Assembly: GCA_965204715.1 (NCBI GenBank)
Contig: OZ242009.1
Coordinates: 1,364,001-1,428,000 of the forward strand
DNA from: CATOSP01 sp965204715
GTDB taxonomy: Bacteria > Chloroflexota > Dehalococcoidia > Lucifugimonadales > UBA3495
DNA: 64,000 nt
Direction of reading: 5' to 3'
Shown: positions 33,743-42,079 of the stretch, in pieces
Layout: each line of letters starts with the position of its first letter
How positions within the stretch are numbered: position 1 is the stretch's first letter
Program-made: the position numbers and the translations under genes
Notes under the pieces: model-generated
Told to the model about the DNA's origin: nothing
The model's database searches: none
Seen by the model: only the letters and a program-made list of their open reading frames with translations

Positions 33743-34066
33743 TCAGCGGACCGGCTCCTTGCTGACAACGTTCAGAAGGTAGTAGGCGTATACCGACTCT
33801 TCGGGCGGTGGACCGTCTTCCCCCCACGGTTCAATTCGGTGGACTTTGAGAGTCCAGATGTAGCCTTCATCGTAGGAGAACCCTTCTATCGAGTCGTGGA
33901 ACAGATCGCCGTCCATCACCATGCACTTGCGATTAGGGATCAGCCCGCCGGTGCAATCCCGCAATTCCGGCCCAATTTCCACTTCAAGCACCACCGCCGG
34001 TACATCGGCGTCCGAACAAGCCGTCAGTCCAAGAGTGAGCAAGATAATGACAACCACTACCTTCAT
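33743..34066 (-). CDS. small lipoprotein resembling DUF4377
   Basis: 107 residues from ATG 34066, chosen because the signal peptide then starts directly (MKVVVVIILLTLGLTAC); a GTG at 34090 would add eight residues. The lipobox LTAC puts the lipidated cysteine at 17. The mature part reads DGDLFHDSIEGFSYDEGYIW and then YYLLNVVSKEPV, matching DUF4377 (secreted proteins of unknown role). It sits two bases after a small ORF that is coupled to queF, so the three may be one transcript. Confidence 0.7.
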   Translation of the reverse strand: MKVVVVIILLTLGLTACSDADVPAVVLEVEIGPELRDCTGGLIPNRKCMVMDGDLFHDSIEGFSYDEGYIWTLKVHRIEPWGEDGPPPEESVYAYYLLNVVSKEPVR

Positions 34067-34093
34067 CTCACTCGTGATTCCTGCTCTCACTTT

Positions 34094-34252
34094 CTACGCC
34101 GGCCGATCAATACGCGCTCTAAACTGACGTTTTTGATCCTCTGACAAGGCTCCAAACCACTCATCCGCAAGTTCCTTCGAGACATTTCCTCCAGACCTTT
34201 GACCGGCTCCAGCATTCCTGCCAGCCCTATTTGAGGGATACATATCCGTCAT
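34094..34252 (-). CDS. small ORF (52 residues) coupled to queF
   Basis: The ATG overlaps the queF stop (ATGA) and the frame ends three bases before the lipoprotein gene. The product begins MTDMYPSNRAGRNAG and ends ADEWFGALSEDQKRQFRARI, hydrophilic with a C-terminal amphipathic helix. I recognise no family. Tight overlap on both sides argues for a real gene. Confidence 0.45.
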   Translation of the reverse strand: MTDMYPSNRAGRNAGAGQRSGGNVSKELADEWFGALSEDQKRQFRARIDRPA

Positions 34253-34671
34253 TCGCCGGGATAGTCCACAGAAACGGAGCAGTGAATCCCGCCCCGCACC
34301 TTGTAGTCCAGGGTTACTTTCATGCTGCGGGGGTGGCACAAATCCACCAGGTCTTTGAGGATGCGGTTGGCCGCGTGTTCCTGAACGATTCCCACGTCGC
34401 GGAAGGACAGTAAGTAATACTTCAGGGACTTGAGTTCGATGCAACTCCGGTGCGGCACGTAGGATATCGTGACCGTGCCCACGTCCGGAAGGCCGGTCCA
34501 GGGACACACCGCGGTGAACTCGTCAGTGTCCACGCTGACCACCGCCTGCTGATCGGGATACTCGTACTCGAAGGCCAGCAGGCACTCCGTGTCTATGGCC
34601 ACCTCGTCCCGGATGGTCAGCCGTTGGTCCAGGCTCTCATACTGTTCTTTCAACTCCGGGATCGTTGTCAT
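34249..34671 (-). CDS. queF: NADPH-dependent preQ0 reductase QueF
   Basis: 140 residues from ATG 34671 with AGGGGGG upstream; a much longer open frame upstream lacks homology. The single-domain QueF type is marked by EFTAVCPWTGLPD (catalytic Cys56, Asp63) and SLKYYLLSFRDVGIVQEHA. It reduces preQ0 to preQ1, the last step before tRNA insertion by Tgt. It lies about 700 bases upstream of the queDCE operon on the same strand, separated by the small ORF and the lipoprotein gene. Confidence 0.95.
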   Translation of the reverse strand: MTTIPELKEQYESLDQRLTIRDEVAIDTECLLAFEYEYPDQQAVVSVDTDEFTAVCPWTGLPDVGTVTISYVPHRSCIELKSLKYYLLSFRDVGIVQEHAANRILKDLVDLCHPRSMKVTLDYKVRGGIHCSVSVDYPGE

Positions 34672-34802
34672 CTGCCCCCCTGAAATTTCAGCCGCTGCCA
34701 TGGGCGCCGTCCGGACCCGCCCGGCCATCATAGCCCATTGTAAGGCTTGTGGACAGCCAGGAAAAGGCCGTGGGACACCCGGCAGCGCGAGTGCCGCCGG
34801 GG

Positions 34803-36068
34803 CTACCAGATGACCTTCGCTTCCTGGAGCGCCCTCACATCTTTGATGGGGATTCCCATCAGGCCGTGGAACACCGCGTCGTTGTCCTCGCCCAGTTCGG
34901 GAGTCCAACCGTCGAGGCGGGCCGGGGTGCGTCCGAACCGCCACGGCGGGGCCACGCCCCGCTGGCGCCCACGCTCCGGGTGGGAGACCTCGGGGAATGA
35001 GTTGCGGGCCGACAGGTGAGGGTCGGCCATGAGCTGGTCGGCGGACATGGACGGGAAGGCGGCGACTCCCTCGGCCTGAAGCGCCTCTGTGACTTCCCAC
35101 GGTGTGCGCTGGCTGGTCCATCCCTCCAGGCATTGGTCCAGCTCGGCGCGGTGGAGCCAGCGCTGATAGCCGTCACCGAAGCGTGTTTCTCCGGTCCAGC
35201 CCGGGTTGCCGAGGGCGCGGCGGAGACCATGCCATTCACTGTCGGAAACCACTGCGATGCTGACCCACTGGTCATCGCCCTTGCAGCGGTAGACCCCGTA
35301 GGGCGATGCTGCCCCGTTGCCGTTGCCCTGGGGCGCCTGCTCGTGCTGGTTCATGGCGTAGTCGAGGAGGGCTGGGCCGATGAAGGCGGTGGCCACGTCC
35401 CGTACCGACACGTCGAGGTGGAGGTTGTGGTCGCCGTCTACGGCGGGTGCTGTTCCGGAAGACACGGGGCCGTTTGCCCTGCCGCACAGGGCGGCGACCG
35501 CGCACAGGGCTCCCATCACGCCGCCGGTGTGGTCCATGGCGTGGCGAAGCTCCACGGGCGGGCCGTCGGGATAGCCGGTGAGAAAACCCAGCCCTCCGGC
35601 GGCAGCGAACATGGGAGCGTAACCGGAATAGCCCCGCTCCGGTCCGGTCTGCCCGTTGGCCGAAATAGACACCATGAGCAGGTCGCGTTTGACCTCCCGG
35701 AGACGCTCGAAGCCCAAGCCCAGCCGCTCCAGGACGCCGGGGCGGAAGTTCTCCAACACCATGTCGCTGAGGCGCACCAGTTCCAGGGCAAGCTCGACCG
35801 CCCTCGGCTCCTTGAGGTTGAGGGTGATGGACATCTTGTTGGCGTTGACCTGCTCGAAGCCGGAGGGGGGCTTGCCGTACATGGTGTGGGGACGGCGGGT
35901 AATGTCCAGCCGCGCCGAGCTTTCGACCTTGATGACCTGCGCCCCAAGCTCCGCCAGCATCAGCCCGGCGAATGGCCCTGCCGCGTGGACGGAAAAGTCG
36001 GCGACGCGGACGCCGGACAGCGGCCCCTTGTTATTTCCGGCAGCCTGATGGGTTGAGTCTGCGGCCAT
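34803..36068 (-). CDS. CaiB/BaiF (class III) CoA-transferase
   Basis: 421 residues. Class III CoA-transferase fold: GVRVADFSVHAAGPFAGLML, then LGAQVIKVESSARLDITRRP and SITLNLKEPRAVELALELV. The catalytic aspartate is present as Asp179 in AMDHTGGVMGAL. These enzymes move CoA between carboxylic acids by a mixed anhydride mechanism in the cytoplasm. The substrates are unknown. It is five bases downstream of a second CoA-transferase gene on the same strand and the two may form one heterodimer or act in sequence. Confidence 0.9.
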   Translation of the reverse strand: MAADSTHQAAGNNKGPLSGVRVADFSVHAAGPFAGLMLAELGAQVIKVESSARLDITRRPHTMYGKPPSGFEQVNANKMSITLNLKEPRAVELALELVRLSDMVLENFRPGVLERLGLGFERLREVKRDLLMVSISANGQTGPERGYSGYAPMFAAAGGLGFLTGYPDGPPVELRHAMDHTGGVMGALCAVAALCGRANGPVSSGTAPAVDGDHNLHLDVSVRDVATAFIGPALLDYAMNQHEQAPQGNGNGAASPYGVYRCKGDDQWVSIAVVSDSEWHGLRRALGNPGWTGETRFGDGYQRWLHRAELDQCLEGWTSQRTPWEVTEALQAEGVAAFPSMSADQLMADPHLSARNSFPEVSHPERGRQRGVAPPWRFGRTPARLDGWTPELGEDNDAVFHGLMGIPIKDVRALQEAKVIW

Positions 36069-36073
36069 ATCCG

Positions 36074-37297
36074 TTAAATCACTCCGGCGCGGGCCAGCGC
36101 GACCATATCCTGGGGCGAATACCCAAGCTGGCCGTATACCCGCCGGTTGTGTTCGCCAAGCAACGGCGCGCGCCCCGGGTTCTGGGGCGGTCCAACTGCA
36201 CGGAAGGGCGGCCCGGCGTAATCGTAGGCGCCAGCGGCGGGATGATCCACCTCGAAGTAGAAGTCGCGCCCCCGCTGCTGTTGGCTGTTAAAGACCTCGC
36301 CGGGGGTGTAGTAGGGCGCGATTGGGACCCCGTGGGACTGGGCCTCCCTGTAGAGCCATTCCTTGCTATGGGCGGAAAACCACTCCCGCAGGTGGGAGTT
36401 GATCTCGGCCCGCTTCTCGCCGGGGTTCTGGAAACTCTCCATCGTGGCCCAGTCGGGACCGTCCAGCATCCGGGAGAGACCCTGCCACTGGCCCGGCTCC
36501 AGAGTCAGCATCTCGACGTAGCCGTCCTGGGCGGGAAGCACGCCGCCGATACGGAAGTAGCGGGCGAACCGGTCCTCGACGATTCCCTCCTCTTCGAGAC
36601 GCTGGATGGGCACGTATCCGAGGGACAACTGGGCCTCCTGCATGGAGCAGTCCACCTGCTGGCCTGGGGACCCGTTGGCGCGGGCATACACCGCCGCCGC
36701 CACTCCAAGGGCGGCGGTCAACCCTCCCTGGTAGGAACCCATCTGGCTCCCGGCGGCTATGGGAGCACGGTCGGGGAAAGTGTCCAGCGCGAGGCCATTG
36801 GGGAGCAGCCAGCCCTCGCCTCCGGCGTGGAAGACATTGACATCATGGGCGCGGTAACTGGCGTAAGGCCCCCAGCCGCCGAAGGGAGTGACCGAGGCGA
36901 CTATCAGGTCGGGGTTGGCGTCGGCCAGAGCATCCGTGTCCAACCCCTCGTGGTCGCGTGCCGGAGGCTGACGGTCGTGGATGAGAGCGTCTGCGTTGGC
37001 GGCGAGTTCAGGCAGCATCGCCCGGCCCTGAGGGTCTTCGAGGTTGAGGGTCACGCCCCGCTTGCCGGTGTTCATGTAGAGGAAGAGGCCGCTCCGCTCC
37101 GGGTGTGGGACGTCGCCGGGGAACGGCCCCTGGCGTCTTGCCGGGTCGCCGGCCACCGGCGGCTCCACCTTGACCACGTCCGCGCCCAGGGACGCCAGCA
37201 GCTTGCCGCAGTAGGGACCGGCAATCATGTCAGCCACCTCCAGCACGCGTAGTCCGGAGAGGGGCAGGAATGGAGGGTTTGGTTGGCTAGGTGTCAT
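36074..37297 (-). CDS. CaiB/BaiF (class III) CoA-transferase, catalytic aspartate apparently missing
   Basis: 407 residues with the same fold: LSGLRVLEVADMIAGPYCGK, LGADVVKVEPPVAGDPARR and GVTLNLEDPQGRAMLPEL. At the site where relatives carry the catalytic aspartate (pattern 'D-Y-x-x-G'), the sequence is MGSYQGGLTAALGVA, so Ser188 stands in its place. If the alignment is right, this subunit may be inactive and structural, working with the neighbouring gene 5 bases downstream. It overlaps the small gene at 37287 by 11 bases. Confidence 0.87.
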   Translation of the reverse strand: MTPSQPNPPFLPLSGLRVLEVADMIAGPYCGKLLASLGADVVKVEPPVAGDPARRQGPFPGDVPHPERSGLFLYMNTGKRGVTLNLEDPQGRAMLPELAANADALIHDRQPPARDHEGLDTDALADANPDLIVASVTPFGGWGPYASYRAHDVNVFHAGGEGWLLPNGLALDTFPDRAPIAAGSQMGSYQGGLTAALGVAAAVYARANGSPGQQVDCSMQEAQLSLGYVPIQRLEEEGIVEDRFARYFRIGGVLPAQDGYVEMLTLEPGQWQGLSRMLDGPDWATMESFQNPGEKRAEINSHLREWFSAHSKEWLYREAQSHGVPIAPYYTPGEVFNSQQQRGRDFYFEVDHPAAGAYDYAGPPFRAVGPPQNPGRAPLLGEHNRRVYGQLGYSPQDMVALARAGVI

Positions 37298-37682
37298 CGT
37301 CAGCCTTTACGGGGATAAGGGCATGCAAGTAATGTATGAAGCCGGGGGCCAGTTCCACCTGATTCGTTTCTGGGTTGACCATGAACCCGTGGTTCTCCAG
37401 GAATTGGAGTCCGGCGACGGGTACAGGAGCGGCAACAACTGTGGCAACGAAACCCATGCCCTGTATCGTTTCCCGTGCGGTGTAGGCGTCCGAGGCGATA
37501 GGGCCGTCGGCAGTGCTGAAGGTGATTCTCCGGTTTTGCAAACGGCTCAGTCCAAGTCCTGCTATCTCGTCAGCAGGCAGGCCCAAGTAGGGATGCTTGG
37601 GGCCGGCAAGGAAATGAAATTCCTTCGAATGCTCAAGACCGTGAATTGTAGCCAATGCGTATGCTTTGTCTGTGGCCATCAA
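37287..37682 (-). CDS. retropepsin-like protein lacking the catalytic motif
   Basis: 131 residues. The course of the chain resembles the retroviral-type aspartic protease fold found in many bacterial small genes: FHFLAGPKHPYLGLPADEIA and GLGLSRLQNRRITFSTADG, then a C-terminal AGLQFLENHGFMVNPETNQV. In active members the first block reads F-x-x-D-T-G-A. Here it is FLAGPK, without Asp-Thr-Gly, so the protein is probably not a protease. This is a judgement by eye, not a search. It overlaps the CoA-transferase start by 11 bases. Confidence 0.5.
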   Translation of the reverse strand: MMATDKAYALATIHGLEHSKEFHFLAGPKHPYLGLPADEIAGLGLSRLQNRRITFSTADGPIASDAYTARETIQGMGFVATVVAAPVPVAGLQFLENHGFMVNPETNQVELAPGFIHYLHALIPVKADDDT

Positions 37683-37688
37683 TCGCGG

Positions 37689-37910
37689 CTACCCCCCCAC
37701 CTGGTATATGAAGGGGCGGTAGCGCGGCTCCGGGATCGGCTTTGCATTTGCCTCGGCAGCTTCGAGCCAGGCTTCCTTGGCTATCAAGACTTCGGCTAAA
37801 GCCTCTTCCTGAGTGTGTCCGAGTGCGGAACAGAACCGCAGGTCGGGAATATCTGCAATATACCCACCGTCCTCTTCGCTGTAGAAAATGTTGATGTTGT
37901 AGTCCTTCAT
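37689..37910 (-). CDS. HicB-family antitoxin
   Basis: 73 residues of the HicB type: INIFYSEEDGGYIADIPDLR then CSALGHTQEEALAEVLIAKE and a C-terminal PIPEPRYRPFIY. HicB folds like a dead RNase H and normally neutralises HicA, an mRNA interferase encoded just upstream in this orientation. The HicA-like frame 10 bases upstream (37921-38130) has lost its N-terminus. HicB itself looks complete. It precedes the retropepsin-like gene by six bases. Confidence 0.8.
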   Translation of the reverse strand: MKDYNINIFYSEEDGGYIADIPDLRFCSALGHTQEEALAEVLIAKEAWLEAAEANAKPIPEPRYRPFIYQVGG

Positions 37911-37920
37911 GGCGACCCTC

Positions 37921-38130
37921 TTAGTCCAGATTATACTCTTCGACTATGCGGAGGAATTGCCTGATTTGGTACTCTACGGCTTGTCCGCCCGAGTCTTGGA
38001 CGTTGACCGACTCAAGTATTCTATCGTGGACATAGATACGGTGACTGCCCCTGATTCTGTCCAATCTGAAACCAAAGCTCTCCACCAACCTGACGAACTC
38101 ACTGAATCGAACATTGTTCAGGTTCCCTTC
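37921..38130 (-). pseudogene. HicA-like toxin without start codon, interrupted by a stop
   Basis: The minus-strand frame reads LNNVRFSEFVRLVESFGFRL, then RIRGSHRIYVHDRI with the HicA active histidine region, ESVNVQDSGGQA and YQIRQFLRIVEEYNLD, a complete HicA core. Upstream, an in-frame TAA (38131-38133) sits inside the expected N-terminal helix (LQRLLQRL before it), and no start codon follows before the core. Probably an inactivated toxin next to an intact HicB. Confidence 0.7.
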
Positions 38131-38202
38131 TTATAGCCGTTGGAGCAACCTCTGAAGCGTCCGTCTTCGGCGCGTTCCATCATTCTGAAAGTCTCTCAAA
38201 GT

Positions 38203-39432
38203 CTACACCGGCAAGATTGGCGGCGTGTTCTCGTCCTTGGGGGCGTCGCGGAGGGAGCAGCTTGAGCCGTCAGTGAACCAGGGGACCCTGGGGTTGCGGG
38301 AAGGCAGCATGACGGTGGCGTAGCCAGGGGCGGTCACTTCCCCGCGCTGGTTCTCGGCCCAGATTTCCAGGTCCACCAGGGGTGTTTCGTTGCTGAGGTA
38401 CTTGCGGACGACCCTGCCCTTGCACCACTGGGTGTCGCCGTAGACGTTGAAACGGCGGCATTCGACGCGGAGGCGCTTCAGGAAGGCGTCGTCTCCCATC
38501 CAGTTGGTGAGCAGGGTGCCCATCCATGACACCCGCTGGGGGCCGTAGTCGTAGGCTCCCGGAACGCCCACGGCCTCGGCAACCGAGTCGCGCAGGTGGC
38601 CGATGCCGGTGTATTCCAGCCCGCCCCCGGCCTCGGGGTTGCGGAAGAAGTGGTCCGGGTGGCGCATGGCCTCCCGCAGCAGCACGCCGTGGGCACTGGA
38701 CCTGCCGGTGCCCACGAGGAAGGCGCTCACGTCCTGAAGGGACAGGGGGCCGCGCACAATGGGTTCCATATCCTCCCCCACCTGGGTGTCCTCCCAGTAG
38801 CGGGGTACGCCGCCCCTGGCCTTTTCGTTCAGCACCTGCTGGTCGATGGCTTCCAGTTCCTCCGGCTCGTAGTGGTGACGGCGGGGAACGTCGGCGTACT
38901 TGCCCCGCTCCCGGGACGCCCGCCGCTGGTGGCGGGTACACCAGCCGACGACCCGGGCCAGCAGTTCGTCCCTCTGGTTGGTGTATGTCGTCTCGACGTA
39001 CTGGATGACCAGTGTCGCCGAGTAGCGGCTCTGCTTCTCCTGCACGTCCAGTACCCGCTCGACACAGTTGACTGCGTCGCCGGGGCGCAGAACGCGGAGG
39101 AACTCCCAATCGTTGCCGGCGAAGAAGCCGTGGACGCCGGGCAGTCCCCAGCGGGTACGGCCCGACCAGTGGCGCATGTAGGGAGCGCAGGGATGCCCGA
39201 TGACCGAGCCGTACTTGGAATATGCGGCGTATTCCTGGTCGCGGAACAGGGGATTGGCGTCGCCGATTCCATTGGCGAAGTTAATGAGCGCCCCCAGGGA
39301 GGCGTCACGGGTGAACTGCTCGGTCCGGAGGCGCATCCCGATCATGTCCCTGGCCTTCTCGATGGCCTCGCGGGAAATATCCTCTACCTCGGGGAGGGTT
39401 TCGACTACTTGTTCCTGTTCGTCAGTAGGCAT
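38203..39432 (-). CDS. FAS1-like dehydratase domain (MaoC-type hot dog) protein
   Basis: 409 residues with two hot-dog-fold halves. The N-terminal half has FANGIGDANPLFRDQEYAAY and IGHPCAPYMRHW, the MaoC-type N-terminal dehydratase pattern. The second half has AHGVLLREAMRHPDHFFRNP and DYGPQRVSWMGTLLTNWMGD, followed by GDTQWCKGRVVRK. Such proteins hydrate or dehydrate acyl-CoA or acyl-ACP intermediates in the cytoplasm. The setting among CoA-transferases suggests breakdown of an activated acid. A small damaged membrane-protein gene overlaps its start by 28 bases. Confidence 0.85.
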   Translation of the reverse strand: MPTDEQEQVVETLPEVEDISREAIEKARDMIGMRLRTEQFTRDASLGALINFANGIGDANPLFRDQEYAAYSKYGSVIGHPCAPYMRHWSGRTRWGLPGVHGFFAGNDWEFLRVLRPGDAVNCVERVLDVQEKQSRYSATLVIQYVETTYTNQRDELLARVVGWCTRHQRRASRERGKYADVPRRHHYEPEELEAIDQQVLNEKARGGVPRYWEDTQVGEDMEPIVRGPLSLQDVSAFLVGTGRSSAHGVLLREAMRHPDHFFRNPEAGGGLEYTGIGHLRDSVAEAVGVPGAYDYGPQRVSWMGTLLTNWMGDDAFLKRLRVECRRFNVYGDTQWCKGRVVRKYLSNETPLVDLEIWAENQRGEVTAPGYATVMLPSRNPRVPWFTDGSSCSLRDAPKDENTPPILPV

Positions 39433-39815
39433 CGCTTACCTCCACGGTCCTGTCTGTGCATAGGTATTTCTTCAAAGATATCAATGAAGAAAATAATCGC
39501 CAAAAACCATACCTGCAAAAACAACTGGGTGAGCGGTCCATCCGCGACATCCTCACCAGTTGCGCTGTCCCCCATCTTCAAGATACTCCTAACTGACGCG
39601 AACACTAACACATACTGCGTGAGTACCATTACTCCGCTAATGGCCTTCGCGGCCGTTAACATCATTCTGGTGTCCGTGAGAAGACCAGATGAAGTGGCAG
39701 GTGAGACCTCACTACCGAAAAAGTCACTTCCGAAGAATCCAAACCCAACTACTGCTGTGGCGATAGCTAATATGGCTATCGCGGCTTGTTCTTGTCAGCG
39801 AGATTGAGGATTCAT
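39405..39815 (-). pseudogene. small membrane protein with in-frame TGA at codon 7
   Basis: From ATG 39815 (overlapping the previous stop as ATGA) the frame reads MNPQSR, TGA at 39797-39795, then stays open in the same frame for about 129 codons. It has three hydrophobic stretches, IAILAIATAVVGFGFF, AISGVMVLTQYVLVFASV and LFLQVWFLAIIFFIDIF. Without the TGA it would be a natural second gene after 39812. A shorter version could start at ATG 39665. No family recognised. Confidence 0.5.
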
Positions 39816-40060
39816 GCCTCACTGTCTCCGGGACGAGCGGGTTCTTTCTTCGGTCTGCGGCATATCTCGGTTATCAGAAACCCGAAGCTGGTGAACGTCA
39901 CCGCAACACTCAGAAACAACAGTATCCACAAGGATTGTTTCTCGTCCGGAACCTCCACCATGGCCTGGAGTGCTGCCACGATCATAATTAACCCAACTAT
40001 CGAGCCCACAACCGCAGCCAAACCGTTCGCAATGCGATAACCTCGATCTCTGGAGACCAT
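39812..40060 (-). CDS. small two-helix membrane protein
   Basis: 82 residues with two transmembrane helices: GLAAVVGSIVGLIMIVAAL (about 13-31) and LWILLFLSVAVTFTSFGFLI (about 44-63), then a basic, proline-containing tail (RRPKKEPARPG). The start is ATG 40060 after an AGGTC-like site. The following membrane-protein frame overlaps its stop. I recognise no family. Hydrophobic pattern and coupling support a real gene. Confidence 0.55.
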   Translation of the reverse strand: MVSRDRGYRIANGLAAVVGSIVGLIMIVAALQAMVEVPDEKQSLWILLFLSVAVTFTSFGFLITEICRRPKKEPARPGDSEA

Positions 40061-40118
40061 CCTGGACCTCCTTAATGCGGCGTAATAACGGCGAACAGTT
40101 AGTCCACGACAACCGGGG

Positions 40119-41360
40119 TCAGTATACTATCTGCCGTTCTTCCAGGTCGGACAATTCAGACTCGCTCAAGCCCAGCATATCACACAGGATTTGCCGGTTG
40201 TGCTGGCCCAGGGTTGGGGCGTGGCTGCGGATGGACGGGGGAGTCTTGTCCAGGTTCCACATGAGGTTGAAGATTGGCTCAACGCCCAGGGCCGGGTGCT
40301 CGATTTCCTGGTACAGGCCCCGCTCCCGGTTGTGGCGGTCGTACAGCCGCTCCTCGGCGTCCATCACCGGCATGGCGGCCACGCCGCGGGACTGGAGAAG
40401 CCCGGTAATCTCCCAGGCGTCGCGGCCGGAGGTCCATTCGGCCATCAGTGTATCCAGTTCGTGGCGGTGCTGGTGCCTCCGGTAGCGGCTGGCGAAACGC
40501 TCATCTGCGGCCCAGGCGGGCGACCCCATCGCCTCCACGAGTCCGCGCCACTCGTCGTCGTTGGCGACTGCTATGGACACCCAGCGCTGGTCTTCCGGGG
40601 TCTGGCCCTGGCAGGGGTAGTTGCCGTAGGGGGCCATCGTCGGGTCGTAGTTGCCCATTGGCCCCAGGACGCGGCCCGTGGCCTCGTACTCCATCAGCCC
40701 CGCTCCCAGGGTGGCGGCGGTGGCCTTGAGCATGGACAGGTCGATGTACTGCCCCAGTCCCGTCCTGCGCCTCCGGTAGAGGGCCGAGACTATGGCGAAG
40801 ACGGCGTGGAGCGCCCCCGCGATGTCGGCGTAGGCGTGTTTCAGGCCCAGGGGACGCTCCCCCTCGTATCCCAGGGTGCTGTCGAGGCCCGCCATTGCCC
40901 CGATGGACGGGGCGTAGGCCCGCAGGTCCCGTAGCGGCCCGGTCTGCCCGTTGGAGGATACGGATACCATGACAATATCATCCCGGACTGCCTTGAGGTC
41001 GGTGTAGGACAGACCCAGCCGCTCCATGACGCCGGGAGAGAAGTTCTCGATCACAATGTCGCAGTGGGCCGCCAGCCTGCGGGCCAGGTCCACCGCCTCC
41101 GGGTGGTTGGTGTTGAGGGTGACGCTGAGCTTGCCCCGGTTCACGTTGTGGAACATGGGGTGCTGCTCCGGGTCCCGCTCGGTGCCGATGATGGGTCGGC
41201 CCTGGCGCATGTAGTCCAGCCGCTGCCGGGTCTCGACCTTGATGACCTCGGCCCCCATGTCGGCAAGGACCATGCCGGGGATGGCCCCGGCCAGCACCCA
41301 GCCGAAGTCCAAGACACGGTACCCGGCTAGTGGGCCTTTATGTTGCTGCTGTTCTAGCAA
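40119..41360 (-). CDS. CaiB/BaiF (class III) CoA-transferase
   Basis: 413 residues: LAGYRVLDFGWVLAGAIPGM, VLADMGAEVIKVETRQRLDY and LSVTLNTNHPEAVDLARRL define the fold. The catalytic aspartate is Asp179 in HAYADIAGALHAVFAIV. It is more similar in layout to the enzyme at 34803 than to the one at 36074 (for example the shared VSxSxNGQTGPxRxxxxYAP segment). Substrate unknown. It lies alone, about 1.9 kb from the others, on the same strand. Confidence 0.9.
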   Translation of the reverse strand: MLEQQQHKGPLAGYRVLDFGWVLAGAIPGMVLADMGAEVIKVETRQRLDYMRQGRPIIGTERDPEQHPMFHNVNRGKLSVTLNTNHPEAVDLARRLAAHCDIVIENFSPGVMERLGLSYTDLKAVRDDIVMVSVSSNGQTGPLRDLRAYAPSIGAMAGLDSTLGYEGERPLGLKHAYADIAGALHAVFAIVSALYRRRRTGLGQYIDLSMLKATAATLGAGLMEYEATGRVLGPMGNYDPTMAPYGNYPCQGQTPEDQRWVSIAVANDDEWRGLVEAMGSPAWAADERFASRYRRHQHRHELDTLMAEWTSGRDAWEITGLLQSRGVAAMPVMDAEERLYDRHNRERGLYQEIEHPALGVEPIFNLMWNLDKTPPSIRSHAPTLGQHNRQILCDMLGLSESELSDLEERQIVY

Positions 41361-41598
41361 TGTGTGTCACCCCTTGGAGTGGGTTGGGCCTCGCCCCGGC
41401 GTTGTCTAACGTCTCACTCTTCCTTCAGGAATTATAGCCCTTTTTGCTCACCCGCCTTAACTCGCCTTCTTTTCCCGCGCAAATGGCAGTTGCCGGTGGC
41501 AAAAAAGAAAATTGGAATAGGTGTTAAGACCTGTTCCCCGCAGTAGGGCAAAGTGTGATGGATTCCACGCCAGAGGGACCCCCAGGACCGGAGGGGAA

Positions 41599-41844
41599 AT
41601 GGACATCTACCACATTAACTACATCCCTCACGAACCAACTGAGGACCACGGCTGGATGTACCGGGCCGAGGTTCCAGCCCTGCAAGGCTGCGTGGCTTGG
41701 GGAGATACCCCGGAAGAAACCCTCAAAAGCCTGTTGGCAGTAACGTAGACCATAACCCAGATTTGCAAGGAAGACGGGCAGGCCCTGCCCGCGGAACTAA
41801 CTCCCTTGCGCAGCCCCGAAGAAACCTTGACCGTTACCGCATGA
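41599..41844 (+). pseudogene. HicB-like antitoxin with internal stop
   Basis: From ATG 41599 the frame gives MDIYHINYIPHEPTEDHGW, then YRAEVPALQGCVAWGDTPEE, a HicB start. An in-frame TAG at 41746-41748 interrupts it, and the same frame continues ITQICKEDGQALPAEL, the normal C-terminal part, to TGA 41842. It is therefore a nonsense-broken HicB. Confidence 0.7.
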
Positions 41845-42035
41845 CCTACAGGGAAATGCGCAGAAAACTGGAAAGCCTGGGATGCGGATTCAAACGCCAA
41901 GCCGATGGGTCTCACGAACAGTTCTTCGCAAGTCCAACAACCGAACTGGGCAAGCAGGGCCCTAAGAACGCCGGGACTTCCACGGTAAACTACCTAAACC
42001 AAAGCCAAGGTGAAATGCGCAGAGGAGTGGGGTAA
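41841..42035 (+). pseudogene. HicA-like toxin, frameshifted
   Basis: The ATG overlaps the HicB stop (ATGA). MTYREMRRKLESLGCGFKRQ and ADGSHEQFF match HicA with its active histidine. After that the frame shifts: the expected RKSNNRTG and a later DFHGKLPKPKP are in other frames. With the broken HicB, the whole module is dead. Confidence 0.65.
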
Positions 42036-42079
42036 ATTGAGGCCGTAACTGGTTAACTGACCTCAGGAGTTGGGAGGTG

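Noticed and set aside
34672..35133. N-terminal extension of the queF frame
   Set aside because: The frame is open but the 154 extra residues are Arg/Pro/Gly-rich, overlap the CoA-transferase gene on the same strand in another frame, and the internal ATG has a good ribosome site.
40191..40934. 247-residue plus-strand frame opposite the third CoA-transferase
   Set aside because: Antisense shadow; the minus-strand enzyme is complete with its active-site aspartate.
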